64,000 bases of DNA from Paenirhodobacter populi (lineage in GTDB: Bacteria; Pseudomonadota; Alphaproteobacteria; Rhodobacterales; Rhodobacteraceae): positions 124,001-188,000 of the forward strand of contig NZ_SAUZ01000006.1 of the NCBI RefSeq assembly GCF_004022215.1. Reading direction: 5' to 3'. Below, one piece after another: positions 53,450-62,628 of this stretch. The notes beneath the pieces are model-generated. The model saw only the letters and a program-made list of their open reading frames with translations, was not told the origin of the DNA and did not search any database. How positions within the stretch are numbered: the stretch's first letter is position 1; every line of letters starts with the position of its first letter. The position numbers and the translations under genes are program-made.

Positions 53450-55195
53450 ATGTCACAGCAGATGACCGGCGCAAGGATGGTGTTGCAGGCGCTCCGCGAT
53501 CAGGGGGTCGATACGATCTTCGGCTATCCGGGCGGGGCGGTGCTGCCGATCTATGACGAGATCTTCCAGCAAAACGACATCCGCCACGTCCTCGTCCGCC
53601 ACGAACAGGCGGCCGTCCATATGGCCGAGGGCTACGCGCGCTCGACCGGCAAGCCGGGGGTGGTGCTGGTGACCTCTGGCCCCGGCGCGACCAATGCGGT
53701 GACCGGGCTGACCGATGCGCTGATGGATTCCATCCCGCTGGTGGTGTTCTCGGGTCAGGTGCCGACCTTCATGATCGGCACAGATGCCTTTCAGGAGGCG
53801 GATACCGTGGGCATCACCCGCCCCTGCACCAAGCACAACTGGCTGGTGAAGGAACCCGACCGGCTGGCGGAAACCATCCATCAGGCGTTTCATGTGGCGA
53901 CCTCGGGCCGCCCCGGCCCGGTGCTGATCGACCTGCCGAAGGATGTGCAATTCGCGACCGGCACCTATCACGGGCCGAAGACCGCGAAGGTCAGCCATTA
54001 CCAGCCCCGCGTGAAGGGCGATATCGAGGCCATCACGAAGCTGGTCGAGCTGATCGAGACGGCCGAGCGCCCGGTGTTCTACACCGGCGGCGGCGTGATC
54101 AACTCCGGCCCGGCGGCGGCGCAGCTGCTGACGGAACTGGTGGATGCGACGGGCTTTCCGATCACCTCGACGCTGATGGGGCTGGGCGCCTATCCGGCCT
54201 CGGGCAAGAACTGGCTGGGCATGCTGGGGATGCACGGGCTGTATGAGGCCAATCTGGCGATGCACGACTGCGACCTGATGATCAACCTCGGCGCGCGGTT
54301 CGACGACCGGATCACCGGGCGCGTGTCGGACTTCTCGCCGAAATCGACCAAGGTGCATGTCGACATCGACGCCTCCTCGATCAACAAGATCATCCGTGTC
54401 GATCTGCCGATCATCGGCGATGTGGGCCATGTGCTGGAAGACGCGCTGAAGATCTGGAAATCGCGCGGGCGCAGGACCAATCAGGCGGCGGTGGCGAAAT
54501 GGTGGTCCCGGATCAACGGCTGGAAGAAGGTGAACTGCCTCGCCTATTCCGGCTCGGACAAGACCATCAAGCCGCAATATGCGCTGGAACGGCTGGAGGC
54601 GCTGACCCGCGGCCGCGACCGCTACATCACCACCGAGGTCGGCCAGCACCAGATGTGGGCCGCGCAATACCTGCATTTCGACAAGCCGAACCGCTGGATG
54701 ACCTCGGGCGGGCTGGGCACGATGGGCTATGGCTTCCCGGCCTCGATCGGGGTGCAGATCGCCCATCCCGATGCGCTGGTGATCAATGTCGCAGGCGAGG
54801 CCTCGTGGCTGATGAACATGCAGGAAATGGGCACCGCGACGCAGTTCAAGGCCCCGGTGAAGCAGTTCATCCTGAACAACGAGCGCCTTGGCATGGTGCG
54901 GCAATGGCAGCAACTGCTGCATGGCGAGCGGTATTCGCAAAGCTGGTCGCAATCGCTGCCCGATTTCGTCAAGCTGGCCGAGGCCTTCGGCTGGAAGGGG
55001 ATCATCTGTTCGGACCCGAAGAGCCTCGACGACGCGATCATGGAGATGATCGAGCACGACGGCCCGGTGCTGTTCGACTGCCTCGTGGAAAAGCACGAGA
55101 ACTGCTTCCCGATGATTCCCTCGGGCAAGCCGCATAACGAAATGCTGCTCTCGGCCGATGCCGAGGCGTTCAAATCCGGCGCCGCGCTGGTCTAG
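53450..55195 (+). CDS. ilvB: Acetolactate synthase, large (catalytic) subunit
   Basis: A 581-residue TPP enzyme, first common step to Val/Leu/Ile. N-terminal TPP-binding Glu in VRHEQAAVHMAEGYARSTG; central FAD-type domain; C-terminal TPP/Mg block NVAGEASWLMNMQEMGTATQ, where the usual GDGS reads GEAS, a form I recall from related bacteria. GGAGAAACCG before ATG 53450; ATG 53438 is the alternative. It is in the attenuator-controlled operon. Symbol could be ilvI. Confidence 0.94.
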   Translation: MSQQMTGARMVLQALRDQGVDTIFGYPGGAVLPIYDEIFQQNDIRHVLVRHEQAAVHMAEGYARSTGKPGVVLVTSGPGATNAVTGLTDALMDSIPLVVFSGQVPTFMIGTDAFQEADTVGITRPCTKHNWLVKEPDRLAETIHQAFHVATSGRPGPVLIDLPKDVQFATGTYHGPKTAKVSHYQPRVKGDIEAITKLVELIETAERPVFYTGGGVINSGPAAAQLLTELVDATGFPITSTLMGLGAYPASGKNWLGMLGMHGLYEANLAMHDCDLMINLGARFDDRITGRVSDFSPKSTKVHVDIDASSINKIIRVDLPIIGDVGHVLEDALKIWKSRGRRTNQAAVAKWWSRINGWKKVNCLAYSGSDKTIKPQYALERLEALTRGRDRYITTEVGQHQMWAAQYLHFDKPNRWMTSGGLGTMGYGFPASIGVQIAHPDALVINVAGEASWLMNMQEMGTATQFKAPVKQFILNNERLGMVRQWQQLLHGERYSQSWSQSLPDFVKLAEAFGWKGIICSDPKSLDDAIMEMIEHDGPVLFDCLVEKHENCFPMIPSGKPHNEMLLSADAEAFKSGAALV

Positions 55196-55203
55196 GGGGA
55201 ACC

Positions 55204-55764
55204 ATGTCCGCACTGAACATCAAGAAGGGCTCGACCTCGCATTCGGCCTATGACCTCAAGGACTACCACCCGGAATTGGAGCGGTCCCATACCCTCGCCG
55301 TGCTGGTGGACAACGAGGCGGGCGTGCTTGCCCGCGTGATCGGGCTGTTCTCGGGCCGGGGCTACAACATCGACAGCCTCACCGTGGCCGAGATCGACCA
55401 TAAGGGCCACCGGAGCCGCATCACCGTGGTGACGCGCGGCACGCAGGCGGTGGTCGACCAGATCAAGGCGCAGCTTGGCCGCATCGTGCCGGTGCATCAG
55501 GTGATCGACCTGACCGTCGAAAGCACCGCGGTCGAGCGGGAACTGGCGCTGTTCAAGGTCAACGGCACCGGCGACAAGCGGGTCGAGGCCCTGCGTCTGG
55601 CCGATATCTTCCGCGCCAATGTGGTCGATTCGACGCTGGAGAGTTTCGTCTTCGAGATCACCGGCACGCCGGAGAAGATCGACGCCTTCGCCGAACTGAT
55701 GCGGCCGCTCGGTCTCAGCGACGTGGCGCGCACGGGTGTCGCCGCGCTGCCCCGCGGCGCGTGA
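55204..55764 (+). CDS. ilvH: Acetolactate synthase, small (regulatory) subunit
   Basis: A 186-residue subunit: N-terminal ACT domain (HTLAVLVDNEAGVLARVIGLFSGRGYNIDSLTVAE), then the small-subunit C-terminal domain (LRPLGLSDVARTG-type end). It gives valine feedback control to the large subunit. It starts 8 bases after ilvB, same transcript. Confidence 0.95.
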   Translation: MSALNIKKGSTSHSAYDLKDYHPELERSHTLAVLVDNEAGVLARVIGLFSGRGYNIDSLTVAEIDHKGHRSRITVVTRGTQAVVDQIKAQLGRIVPVHQVIDLTVESTAVERELALFKVNGTGDKRVEALRLADIFRANVVDSTLESFVFEITGTPEKIDAFAELMRPLGLSDVARTGVAALPRGA

Positions 55765-55774
55765 AATAGCTGGC

Positions 55775-56164
55775 GTGAACACGATCCACATCGCCTCCGC
55801 CATCATCACCCGGCCGGATGGCCGCGCGCTCCTGGTGCGCAAACGGGGCGCCACCGCCTTCATGCAGGCGGGCGGCAAGATCGACGCGGGCGAAACCCCG
55901 GCCGAGGCGCTGGCGCGCGAGTTGGGCGAAGAGCTGAACCTGACCATCGCGCCCGACGCGGCCCGCTTCGTCGGGCGGTTCGAGGCCCCCGCCGCGAATG
56001 AGCCGGACCATGTCGTGATCGCGGAAATCTTCCGGCTGGAGGTGGCGGACATGCCACTCTCCCCCGCCGCCGAGATCGAGGAGATCCGCTGGATCGACCC
56101 GAAGGCGCCGGGGGCGCTGCCTCTGGCCCCGCTGACGCGCGATCATATCCTGCCGAAGGTCTGA
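55775..56164 (+). CDS. Nudix hydrolase
   Basis: A 129-residue protein; Nudix box GGKIDAGETPAEALARELGEEL (~residues 33-54) is complete. ASAIITRPDGRALLVRKRG opens the fold. Substrate unknown (nucleoside diphosphate derivatives in general). Probable start GTG 55775, 10 bases after the ilvH stop; an in-frame GTG at 55736 would overlap ilvH by 29 bases. May be the last gene of the ilv transcript. Confidence 0.85.
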   Translation: MNTIHIASAIITRPDGRALLVRKRGATAFMQAGGKIDAGETPAEALARELGEELNLTIAPDAARFVGRFEAPAANEPDHVVIAEIFRLEVADMPLSPAAEIEEIRWIDPKAPGALPLAPLTRDHILPKV

Positions 56165-56198
56165 CCCGGGGCCCGCGCGCAGGCGGAGAGGGAGCAGA

Positions 56199-56262
56199 GG
56201 GGGCCAGCCCCCTCTTTGCCTGACGGCAAATTCACCCCCGGGATATTTAAGGAAAGATGATG
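56199..56262 (+). repeat. Dispersed hairpin repeat, copy E
   Basis: GGGGGCCAGCCCCCTC, a completely different stem TTTGCC-TGAC-GGCAAA, then TTCACCCCCGGGATATTTAA. It starts 34 bases after the Nudix gene stop. The AT-rich stem shows that pairing, not sequence, is kept. Confidence 0.9.
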
Positions 56263-56273
56263 GGAGGAAGGGG

Positions 56274-56416
56274 CCGAGGCTGCGTGGGCCTCGCCCTCAT
56301 GACAGCGATGTGGAACGAAATTCCCTCGCGAAACCAGCCGCAGGCGCGCCAATGTGGCTGTGGAGAACCGCATTCTCCGGTGTGTCGCCAGAACCGGGTT
56401 TCGATACAGCCTCGGC
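56274..56416 (+). mobile_element. MITE-like element with inverted ends, copy 2
   Basis: The left end CCGAGGCTGCGTG (56274) and the right end CGATACAGCCTCGG (56403-56416) are inverted repeats (9 exact bases, then similar). About 143 bp without a coding frame. Its interior is colinear with 6986-7140. It begins 12 bases after the tail of dispersed repeat copy E. Confidence 0.6.
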
Positions 56417-56477
56417 CGAGGCTGCGTGAAAACTCGCATCTGCGGCATGGTCGGAAAAGAAACGTCCCCAATTGACC
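56417..56477 (+). mobile_element. Second, truncated end of the MITE-like family
   Basis: CCGAGGCTGCGTGAAAACTC (56417-56436) starts immediately after the right end of the preceding element, so two ends face head to head. The next ~40 bases resemble 7006-7045. The right part is missing. The remaining bases to 56576 show no feature. Confidence 0.45.
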
Positions 56478-56576
56478 ATCAGGACAGCGCGGATTTGCAT
56501 GGGATCTTCATGTTTGGCCGGTCGATAGGATGAAATCCTCCAGCGTCTTTCTCACACAGGCTCGGCTGAACCGGGG

Positions 56577-57293
56577 TCAGTCTTCCAGCGCCTTGCGGCC
56601 GACGGCGAACCATTTCGCCATGATCCGGGTGACCTCGTCCGGCGCCTCGATCGGGGCGAGGTGGCCGGCGCCGCGGATCAGCCGGAATTCCGCCATCCGC
56701 ATCAGTTCGCACAGGATCTCGTGGCGGCGCGGCGGGCAGATCGTGTCGAACTCGCCGCAGATCAGCAGGGCACGTTGCCGGGCGGAGCGCAACGCGCGTT
56801 GCAGGTCAGGCCGCCGCATCAGCGCCCGCGATTGCCGCGCGAAGGTATCAGGGCCGAGCGCCGAGGCCATTTCCAGCATCATCGCCTGCGCGGTCAGCGC
56901 CCCCTCTCCGGGGCCGAGGGTGGAGGCGGGCACCTCTTCCAGCACGGCTTCGTCCATCCGGTTGCTCAACGCCTTGATGATCCGGTCCTCGCGCTGCGAG
57001 GCGAACTGGCTGCTTTCGGCCAGCGCGGAGACATCGACCAGCACGACTTCCGCCACCCGGTGCGGGACGCGGCGCAGGATCTCCATCGCCACGACGCCGC
57101 CGAGCCAGTGGCCGACCAGCGTGAACCGTTCCGGCAGGCGCGGCAGGATGGTATCCGCCATCTCTTCGATCGTGTCGCCTTCGAGCGGCGCGGTGATCAC
57201 CACGCGCTCGGCCGAGAAATGCACGATCTGGTGCCAGAACAGCCGAGCGTCGCACATGAAGCCGGGAAGGAAGACCAGAGGGTCGGCCGACAT
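56577..57293 (-). CDS. Alpha/beta hydrolase with nucleophile Ser replaced by Trp
   Basis: A 238-residue alpha/beta-hydrolase fold protein (LVFLPGFMCDARLFWHQ; ICGEFDTICPP; GAGHLAPIEAPDEV for the Asp/His region). The nucleophile elbow, normally GHSxGG, reads GHWLGG (~residues 62-67): TGG in place of a Ser codon such as TCG, one base change. If real, normal hydrolase chemistry is lost. No signal peptide. 75 bases from the other hydrolase on the same strand. Confidence 0.83.
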   Translation of the reverse strand: MSADPLVFLPGFMCDARLFWHQIVHFSAERVVITAPLEGDTIEEMADTILPRLPERFTLVGHWLGGVVAMEILRRVPHRVAEVVLVDVSALAESSQFASQREDRIIKALSNRMDEAVLEEVPASTLGPGEGALTAQAMMLEMASALGPDTFARQSRALMRRPDLQRALRSARQRALLICGEFDTICPPRRHEILCELMRMAEFRLIRGAGHLAPIEAPDEVTRIMAKWFAVGRKALED

Positions 57294-57368
57294 TCTCTAT
57301 CCTCGCAGAATTGGCGCATCGGGTTCTAATATCCGCAGACCCCCGCCGGGTGAAACCCCTTTCGCGCG

Positions 57369-58115
57369 TCAGCCGATGCGGGCGAGCACCTCAGCCACCG
57401 CGGCCTCGATCTGGGCCAGATTGTCCGGCGTGGAAAAGCGGTGATCCGCCCCCTTCACCAGCGTCAGCCGGATGTCGTCGCCCTCGGCATGGTCGAACAG
57501 GCGCAGTGCGGTCGCCACGGGCACCGAGGTATCCGCCGTGCCCTGCAACAGCCGCACCGGGAAGCGCAGGCGCAACGGGCTGCGCAGGACCAGCCGGTCA
57601 CGCCCTTTCTCGATCAGGCGGCGGGAGATGCGGTAGGGTTCGCCGTATTCCGAGGGCAGATCGACATATCCCTGCGCCTCCAATGCCGCGCGCTGGATGG
57701 GGCTGAAACCGGCCCAGAAGCCATCCTCGGTGAAATCCGGCGCGGCGGCGATGGTGACGAGCCCGGCCACCAGTTCCGGGTTCTCGCGTGCCAGCAGCAG
57801 GGCGAGCCAGCCGCCCATCGAGGATCCGACCAGCACCTGCGGCCCCGTGGTGCAGGCGCGGATCGCGGCACGGGCATCCTCGAACCAGTCGCCGATGGCG
57901 CCATCCTCGAACCGGCCATCCGACTTGCCGTGGCCCGAGCAGTCGTAGCGCAGGAAGGCCTGCCCGCGCGCCCGCGCCCATTGGGCGAGTTCGACGGCCT
58001 TGGTCCCTTCCATGTCGGATTTCAGCCCATGCAGGAACACGATCCCCGGCCCCTGCCCCTCCTGTCGACTGACGGCGATGCGGCGGCCTTCCGGCGTGGT
58101 GATGAAATCTGTCAT
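57369..58115 (-). CDS. Alpha/beta hydrolase (ABHD10-like)
   Basis: A 248-residue cytoplasmic hydrolase: oxyanion region VFLHGLKSDMEGTKA, RYDCSGHGKSDG, nucleophile elbow GSSMGG (~97-102), Asp in GTADTSVP and His in GADHRFS. The triad is complete. It resembles ABHD10-type esterases and small thioesterases; substrate unknown. Confidence 0.85.
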   Translation of the reverse strand: MTDFITTPEGRRIAVSRQEGQGPGIVFLHGLKSDMEGTKAVELAQWARARGQAFLRYDCSGHGKSDGRFEDGAIGDWFEDARAAIRACTTGPQVLVGSSMGGWLALLLARENPELVAGLVTIAAAPDFTEDGFWAGFSPIQRAALEAQGYVDLPSEYGEPYRISRRLIEKGRDRLVLRSPLRLRFPVRLLQGTADTSVPVATALRLFDHAEGDDIRLTLVKGADHRFSTPDNLAQIEAAVAEVLARIG

Positions 58116-58178
58116 GGCGTCCTCCGGGTTGGGGCACCCTAACCCGCCCGCCGCGGCGCCGCAATCGGGCCGCCGGCG

Positions 58179-58892
58179 TCAGAACTCCAGCCAGAGGCCC
58201 AGCTTCAGATCCGTATCCTTGTCGTGGCGCAGATGCTTGCCCACCCCCGCCTCGACCGAGATCTGGCCGAATTTCTCCACCCAGCCGGCACCCACCCGGA
58301 TCTGCGGGTCGATCACGCGCGGATCGGAATACTGGACCTGACCGAAGACCGCCCGCGTTTCGCGCAGGTTCAGCCCGACGGCCGCGTCGAGCTTGCGTTG
58401 TTCGCGGTCGTCCGAAACGGCACGGCGCAGCGTGGCATCGACCGTCGACCAGCCGCCGCCAAGCGCCGTGTCGAAGCCCATGCCCCAGCCAATCGCGGTC
58501 TGCAGCATGGCGTAGGTCGCCCCGTCGGCGGAGATCAGCCCCTTCGCAGCCAGCGGCGCCAGCGCCATTTCCGGCGTCAGCGCGTCATATTTCGAATGTT
58601 CGAGCCCGAAGCCAAAGCTCATCGCCACGCGCTGCGCACCCGAATCCCATACCGGCATCCGCAGCGCGGCATAGCCAAGCCAGCCCCCCTCCTTCGACTG
58701 CCCGGCGTCGAGCACGAAGGTCATGCGTTCGGAAATCCCGTATTCCGCATAGACCGATTCCCAGGCGCCGCTGTCGCGGATCTCGCGCCCGAAGGTCAGG
58801 AACAGATCGCCCGGCGTGCGCGGCCAGGGACCGGCGGTGGCGGTCTGCGTGGCCAGCCCGAGGGCGAGAAGGGCGAATAGGATACGGTTCAT
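58179..58892 (-). CDS. Exported protein, probably outer-membrane beta-barrel
   Basis: A 237-residue protein: signal peptide ~1-20 (MNRILFALLALGLATQTATAG), then alternating polar/hydrophobic strands (MTFVLDAGQSKEGGWLGYAALRMPV; VAMSFGFGLEH; KLDAAVGLNLRETRAVFGQVQYSD; ISVEAGVGKHLRHD) ending LGLWLEF with a terminal Phe, as in outer-membrane barrels. I do not recognise a named family. ATG 58892 is chosen because it starts the signal peptide; its ribosome binding site is weak. Confidence 0.72.
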   Translation of the reverse strand: MNRILFALLALGLATQTATAGPWPRTPGDLFLTFGREIRDSGAWESVYAEYGISERMTFVLDAGQSKEGGWLGYAALRMPVWDSGAQRVAMSFGFGLEHSKYDALTPEMALAPLAAKGLISADGATYAMLQTAIGWGMGFDTALGGGWSTVDATLRRAVSDDREQRKLDAAVGLNLRETRAVFGQVQYSDPRVIDPQIRVGAGWVEKFGQISVEAGVGKHLRHDKDTDLKLGLWLEF

Positions 58893-59053
58893 GGCCGCAT
58901 TGGACGTGCGTGTGGTTAACAAAGCCCTAATGCAACACCGTAAAACACCGCCATTCCGCCCCGTTGACTTGGCTGCGGCGCGGGGGCATACCACCCGCCA
59001 TCATAACCCGCAGCCGGGCGTTCCGTGGGCGCCAAAACGACGAGGAGGACGAC

Positions 59054-61000
59054 ATGTCCCAGATCACACTTACCTTTCCCGATGGCAACAAACGCGACTA
59101 TCCCGCAGGCGTGACGGCCGGCGAGGTCGCCGAATCGATCTCGAAATCGCTGGCGAAGGCGGCGATCTCGGCGCAGGTCGACGGCCATCACTGGGACCTG
59201 CAATGGCCGATCACGCAGGACGCGCGGATTTCCATCAACACGATGAAGGATCAGGTGCCGGCGCTGGAACTGATCCGCCACGACCTCGCCCATATCATGG
59301 CGCGCGCGGTGCAGGAGCTGTGGCCCGACGTCAAGGTCACCATCGGGCCGGTGCGCGACTACGGCTGGTTCTACGACTTCGACCGGGCCGAGCCCTTCAC
59401 GCCCGAGGATCTGGGCGCGATCGAGGCGCAGATGAAGAAGATCATCAACGCCCGCGATCCCGTCCGCACCGAGATATGGGACCGCGACCGCGCCCTGAAA
59501 TATTACGAGGACCGCAACGAGCCCTACAAGGTCGAGCTGGTCAACCGCATCCCCGAGGGGGAACCCCTGCGGATGTACTGGCACGGCTACTGGCAGGATC
59601 TGTGCCGCGGCCCGCATCTGCAATCGACGGGTCAGGTGCCCGCCGACGCCTTCAAGCTGACGCATGTGGCGGGGGCCTATTGGCTCGGCGATGCCTCGCG
59701 CCCGATGCTGCAACGGATCTACGGCATCGCCTTCCGCACGCGCGACGACCTCAAGGCCCATATGACCATGCTGGAAGAGGCCGCCAAGCGCGACCACCGC
59801 AAGCTGGGCCGCGAAATGGACCTGTTCCACATGCAGGAAGAGGCGCCGGGCCAGATCTTCTGGCATCCGAACGGCTGGACCATCTACACGACGCTGCAGG
59901 ACTACATGCGCCGCCGCCAGCGCGCCGATGGCTATGTCGAGGTGAACACCCCGCAGGTGGTGAACCGCAAGCTGTGGGAACAGTCCGGCCACTGGGCGAA
60001 CTACCGCGAGAACATGTTCATCGTCGAGGTCGACGAGGAAGGCGCCAAGGAAAAGGTCATCAACGCGCTGAAGCCGATGAACTGCCCCTGCCATGTGCAG
60101 ATCTTCAATCAGGGCATCAAGAGCTACCGCGACCTGCCGCTCCGCATGGCGGAATTCGGCTCCTGCGCGCGCTATGAACCCTCGGGCGCGCTGCACGGGA
60201 TCATGCGGGTGCGCGGCTTCACGCAGGACGATGCGCATATCTTCTGCACCGATGACCAGATCGAGGACGAAACGCGGAAGTTCATCGAACTGCTGGCGCA
60301 AGTCTATGCCGATCTCGGCTTCACCGACTGGCGGATCAAGCTGTCCACCCGGCCGGAAAAGCGGATCGGGTCCGAGGAAAGCTGGGACCGGGTCGAGGCC
60401 GCGCTCGGCAACGCCTGCAAGCACGCGGGCTATGATTTCGAGCTTCAGGAAGGCGAAGGCGCCTTCTACGGGCCGAAGCTGGAATTCGTGCTGACCGACG
60501 CGATCGGGCGGGACTGGCAATGCGGCACCCTGCAGGTGGACCCGAACCTGCCCGAACGGCTGGACGCCAGCTATATCGGGCAGGACGGCAACCGCCACCG
60601 CCCGGTGATGCTGCACCGCGCCTGCCTCGGCTCGTTCGAGCGCTTCATCGGCATCCTGATCGAAAGCCATGCGGGCAAGCTGCCGCTGTGGCTCGCGCCG
60701 CGTCAGGTGGTGGTGGCCTCGATCGTCTCGGATGCGGATGGCTATGTGCTTGAGGTCGTGCGGCAGTTGCAGGCCCGCGGCCTGCGCGCCGAGGCCGACA
60801 TCCGCAACGAAAAGATCAACTACAAGGTGCGGGAACATTCGCTGTCGAAAGTGCCCTACATCTTCGCCATCGGGCAGAAGGAGGTCGGCGACAAGACCGT
60901 TTCGGTCCGCCGCCTCGGCGAAACCCGGACGGAGACGGTGGCGCTGGACTCGATTCTCGACCAGCTTTCGGCGGAGTCGCTGCCGCCCGATCTGCGATAG
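59054..61000 (+). CDS. thrS: Threonine-tRNA ligase
   Basis: A 648-residue class II synthetase. TGS domain ~1-65, editing domain with [11 protein letters not shown] and DLCRGPHL, catalytic core with zinc ligands (NCPCH Cys, His in [18 protein letters not shown] and in [11 protein letters not shown]) and a C-terminal anticodon-binding domain. GAGGAGG lies 5 bases before ATG 59054. Monocistronic with its own terminator. Confidence 0.96.
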   Translation: MSQITLTFPDGNKRDYPAGVTAGEVAESISKSLAKAAISAQVDGHHWDLQWPITQDARISINTMKDQVPALELIRHDLAHIMARAVQELWPDVKVTIGPVRDYGWFYDFDRAEPFTPEDLGAIEAQMKKIINARDPVRTEIWDRDRALKYYEDRNEPYKVELVNRIPEGEPLRMYWHGYWQDLCRGPHLQSTGQVPADAFKLTHVAGAYWLGDASRPMLQRIYGIAFRTRDDLKAHMTMLEEAAKRDHRKLGREMDLFHMQEEAPGQIFWHPNGWTIYTTLQDYMRRRQRADGYVEVNTPQVVNRKLWEQSGHWANYRENMFIVEVDEEGAKEKVINALKPMNCPCHVQIFNQGIKSYRDLPLRMAEFGSCARYEPSGALHGIMRVRGFTQDDAHIFCTDDQIEDETRKFIELLAQVYADLGFTDWRIKLSTRPEKRIGSEESWDRVEAALGNACKHAGYDFELQEGEGAFYGPKLEFVLTDAIGRDWQCGTLQVDPNLPERLDASYIGQDGNRHRPVMLHRACLGSFERFIGILIESHAGKLPLWLAPRQVVVASIVSDADGYVLEVVRQLQARGLRAEADIRNEKINYKVREHSLSKVPYIFAIGQKEVGDKTVSVRRLGETRTETVALDSILDQLSAESLPPDLR

Positions 61001-61037
61001 GCGCGCCTGAGCGAAAAAATCGGTCAAAATTGGCCCC

Positions 61038-61073
61038 GGCGTGAAAGGTCGCTTCCTTTCACGCCTTTTTTTA
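61038..61073 (+). terminator. Rho-independent terminator of thrS
   Basis: An 11-bp perfect stem GGCGTGAAAGG/CCTTTCACGCC followed by seven T. It starts 37 bases after the thrS stop. Confidence 0.93.
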
Positions 61074-61223
61074 TTGATTTCTCGCTTTGCTGTGGCACGC
61101 TTTCAGGTGTGAACGCAGACTTTCCTACCGCTCCCTTCAACGGGGCAGCCGGAAGACTAGAAAGACCTGGCTGCACGGCTCGGCGGCGATTACGCCCCGG
61201 GAGGACTTGAAGGAGGAAGTGTC

Positions 61224-61430
61224 ATGCCAACCGGAACGGTCAAATGGTTCAACACCACCAAGGGATACGGGTTCATCGCCCCCGATGACGGCGGCAAGGA
61301 CGTGTTCGTCCATATCTCGGCCGTCGAACGCGCCGGGCTGAAGTCGCTTGCCGACAACCAGAAAGTCAGCTTCGAGCTGATTTCCGGTCGCGACGGGCGT
61401 TCCTCGGCCGGTGATCTGAAACTGCTCTGA
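61224..61430 (+). CDS. Cold-shock domain protein
   Basis: A 68-residue CspA-type protein: RNP1 KGYGFIAP and RNP2 DVFVHI, the nucleic-acid-binding motifs, on a five-strand barrel. It binds single-stranded RNA/DNA. GAAGGAGG is close to ATG 61224. The ~150 bases between the thrS terminator and the gene may form the long structured 5' leader common for these genes. Confidence 0.95.
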   Translation: MPTGTVKWFNTTKGYGFIAPDDGGKDVFVHISAVERAGLKSLADNQKVSFELISGRDGRSSAGDLKLL

Positions 61431-61519
61431 GGCCGGCGCCTGAAGCTTGTGAGATGCCCGACAGACGGGTGCTGTTCGCTGCTGCGTCTTTCAAAAGTCA
61501 CCGAACGGCCTGTCTGCCA

Positions 61520-61580
61520 TTCATCTTTCCATAAATATCCCGGGGGTGAGCGCGGAACGCGCGAGGGGGCTGGCCCCCTC
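61520..61580 (-). repeat. Dispersed hairpin repeat, copy F
   Basis: Read on the minus strand: GGGGGCCAGCCCCCTC, stem GCGCG-TTC-CGCGC, TCACCCCCGGGATATTTATG and GAAAGATGAA. It lies 44 bases after the stop of the ArsC-like gene, same strand. Pre-block GCGGATAAGGAGAGA. Confidence 0.9.
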
Positions 61581-61624
61581 TCTCCTTATCCGCCCACGCC
61601 CGGGATCGCGGTTCTGGAACCCGC

Positions 61625-61948
61625 CTAAAGCCACTCGGCCTGCGTCTTCGCATCCCAGCCAAGCGTGAGCCGGTCGCCCGATTGCAAGATCGGGCGTTTC
61701 ATCAGCGCGGGATGGGCGGCCAGCAGGGCTTCGGGCGTCTCGGCCCGTTCCGTCTCCGACAACCCGCGCCAGGTGGTCGAGGCGCGGTTGACCAGCCGGT
61801 CACCGAAAGCCGCCAGAAACGTCCCGATCTCATCCGAGGTCAGCGGCTCGGCCCGCACGTCGCGGAAGGTCACCGCCTGCCCCGCGGCTTCCAGCGCCTT
61901 CTTCGCCTTGCGGCAGGTATCGCAGGTGGGAATGCCGTAAAGGATCAT
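61625..61948 (-). CDS. ArsC/Spx-family thioredoxin-fold protein (YffB-like)
   Basis: A 107-residue protein with CxxC (IPTCDTCRKAKKAL, residues 6-19) and RPIL (MKRPILQSGDRLTLGW), the two hallmarks of the ArsC-like family. No ars genes are near, so the name arsenate reductase is not warranted. It overlaps lolD by four bases (ATGA), the third gene of the lolC-lolD transcript. Confidence 0.88.
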   Translation of the reverse strand: MILYGIPTCDTCRKAKKALEAAGQAVTFRDVRAEPLTSDEIGTFLAAFGDRLVNRASTTWRGLSETERAETPEALLAAHPALMKRPILQSGDRLTLGWDAKTQAEWL

Positions 61949-62628
61949 GCGCTCTCCGTCAGTTGTCCGGCCTCCAGCCGCAGCACGCGGTCCATCCGCG
62001 CGGCGAGGTCCAGGTTATGCGTCGCGATCAGCGCCGACAGGCCGGTTTCGCGCACCAGATCCATCAGCACCGAAAACACCGTGTCCGAGGTCGCGGGGTC
62101 GAGGTTCCCGGTCGGCTCGTCCGCCAGCAACAGGCTCGGCCCGTTCGCCAGCGCGCGGCAGAAGGCCACCCGCTGCTGTTCCCCCCCCGACAGGGCCGAG
62201 GGCCGGTGCGTCACCCGGTCCTGCAGGCCCACCCGCGCCAGCAGCGCCCGCGCCCGTTCCCGCGCCTGCGCGCGCGACACGCCATTCGCCAGTTGCGGCA
62301 GGATGACGTTTTCCTCGGCGGTGAATTCCGGCAGCAGGTGGTGGAACTGGTAGACGAAACCCAGCTCGTTCCGGCGTGCCTCGGTCCGGCGGCGGTCGGG
62401 CGCGCCGGTCAGGTCGGCGCCGTTCACCAGCACCCGGCCGGCATCGGGCGTATCCAGCAGCCCGGCGATATGAAGAAGCGTCGATTTCCCGGCGCCCGAG
62501 GGCGCGACCAGCGCCGTCACCTGTCCGCGCGGGATGGTCAGATCGATGCCGCGCAACACCTGAATCTCGCCCGGCTGGCCGCGATTGTAGGACTTTTCCA
62601 GCTTTTCCAGCACCAGCACGTCATTCAT
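61945..62628 (-). CDS. lolD: Lipoprotein-releasing ABC transporter ATPase LolD
   Basis: A 227-residue ABC ATPase: Walker A APSGAGKST (~43-51), the LolD-type FVYQFHHLLPEFTAEENV segment, signature LSGGEQQRVAFCRAL, Walker B LLLADEPTGNL. It drives release of outer-membrane lipoproteins from the inner membrane with LolC/E. Overlaps lolC by 8 bases. Confidence 0.95.
   Translation of the reverse strand: MNDVLVLEKLEKSYNRGQPGEIQVLRGIDLTIPRGQVTALVAPSGAGKSTLLHIAGLLDTPDAGRVLVNGADLTGAPDRRRTEARRNELGFVYQFHHLLPEFTAEENVILPQLANGVSRAQARERARALLARVGLQDRVTHRPSALSGGEQQRVAFCRALANGPSLLLADEPTGNLDPATSDTVFSVLMDLVRETGLSALIATHNLDLAARMDRVLRLEAGQLTESA

Noticed and set aside
61625-61948. Arsenate reductase assignment
   Set aside because: The CxxC and RPIL pattern fits the ArsC/Spx-like family broadly, but no other ars gene is present; function left open.
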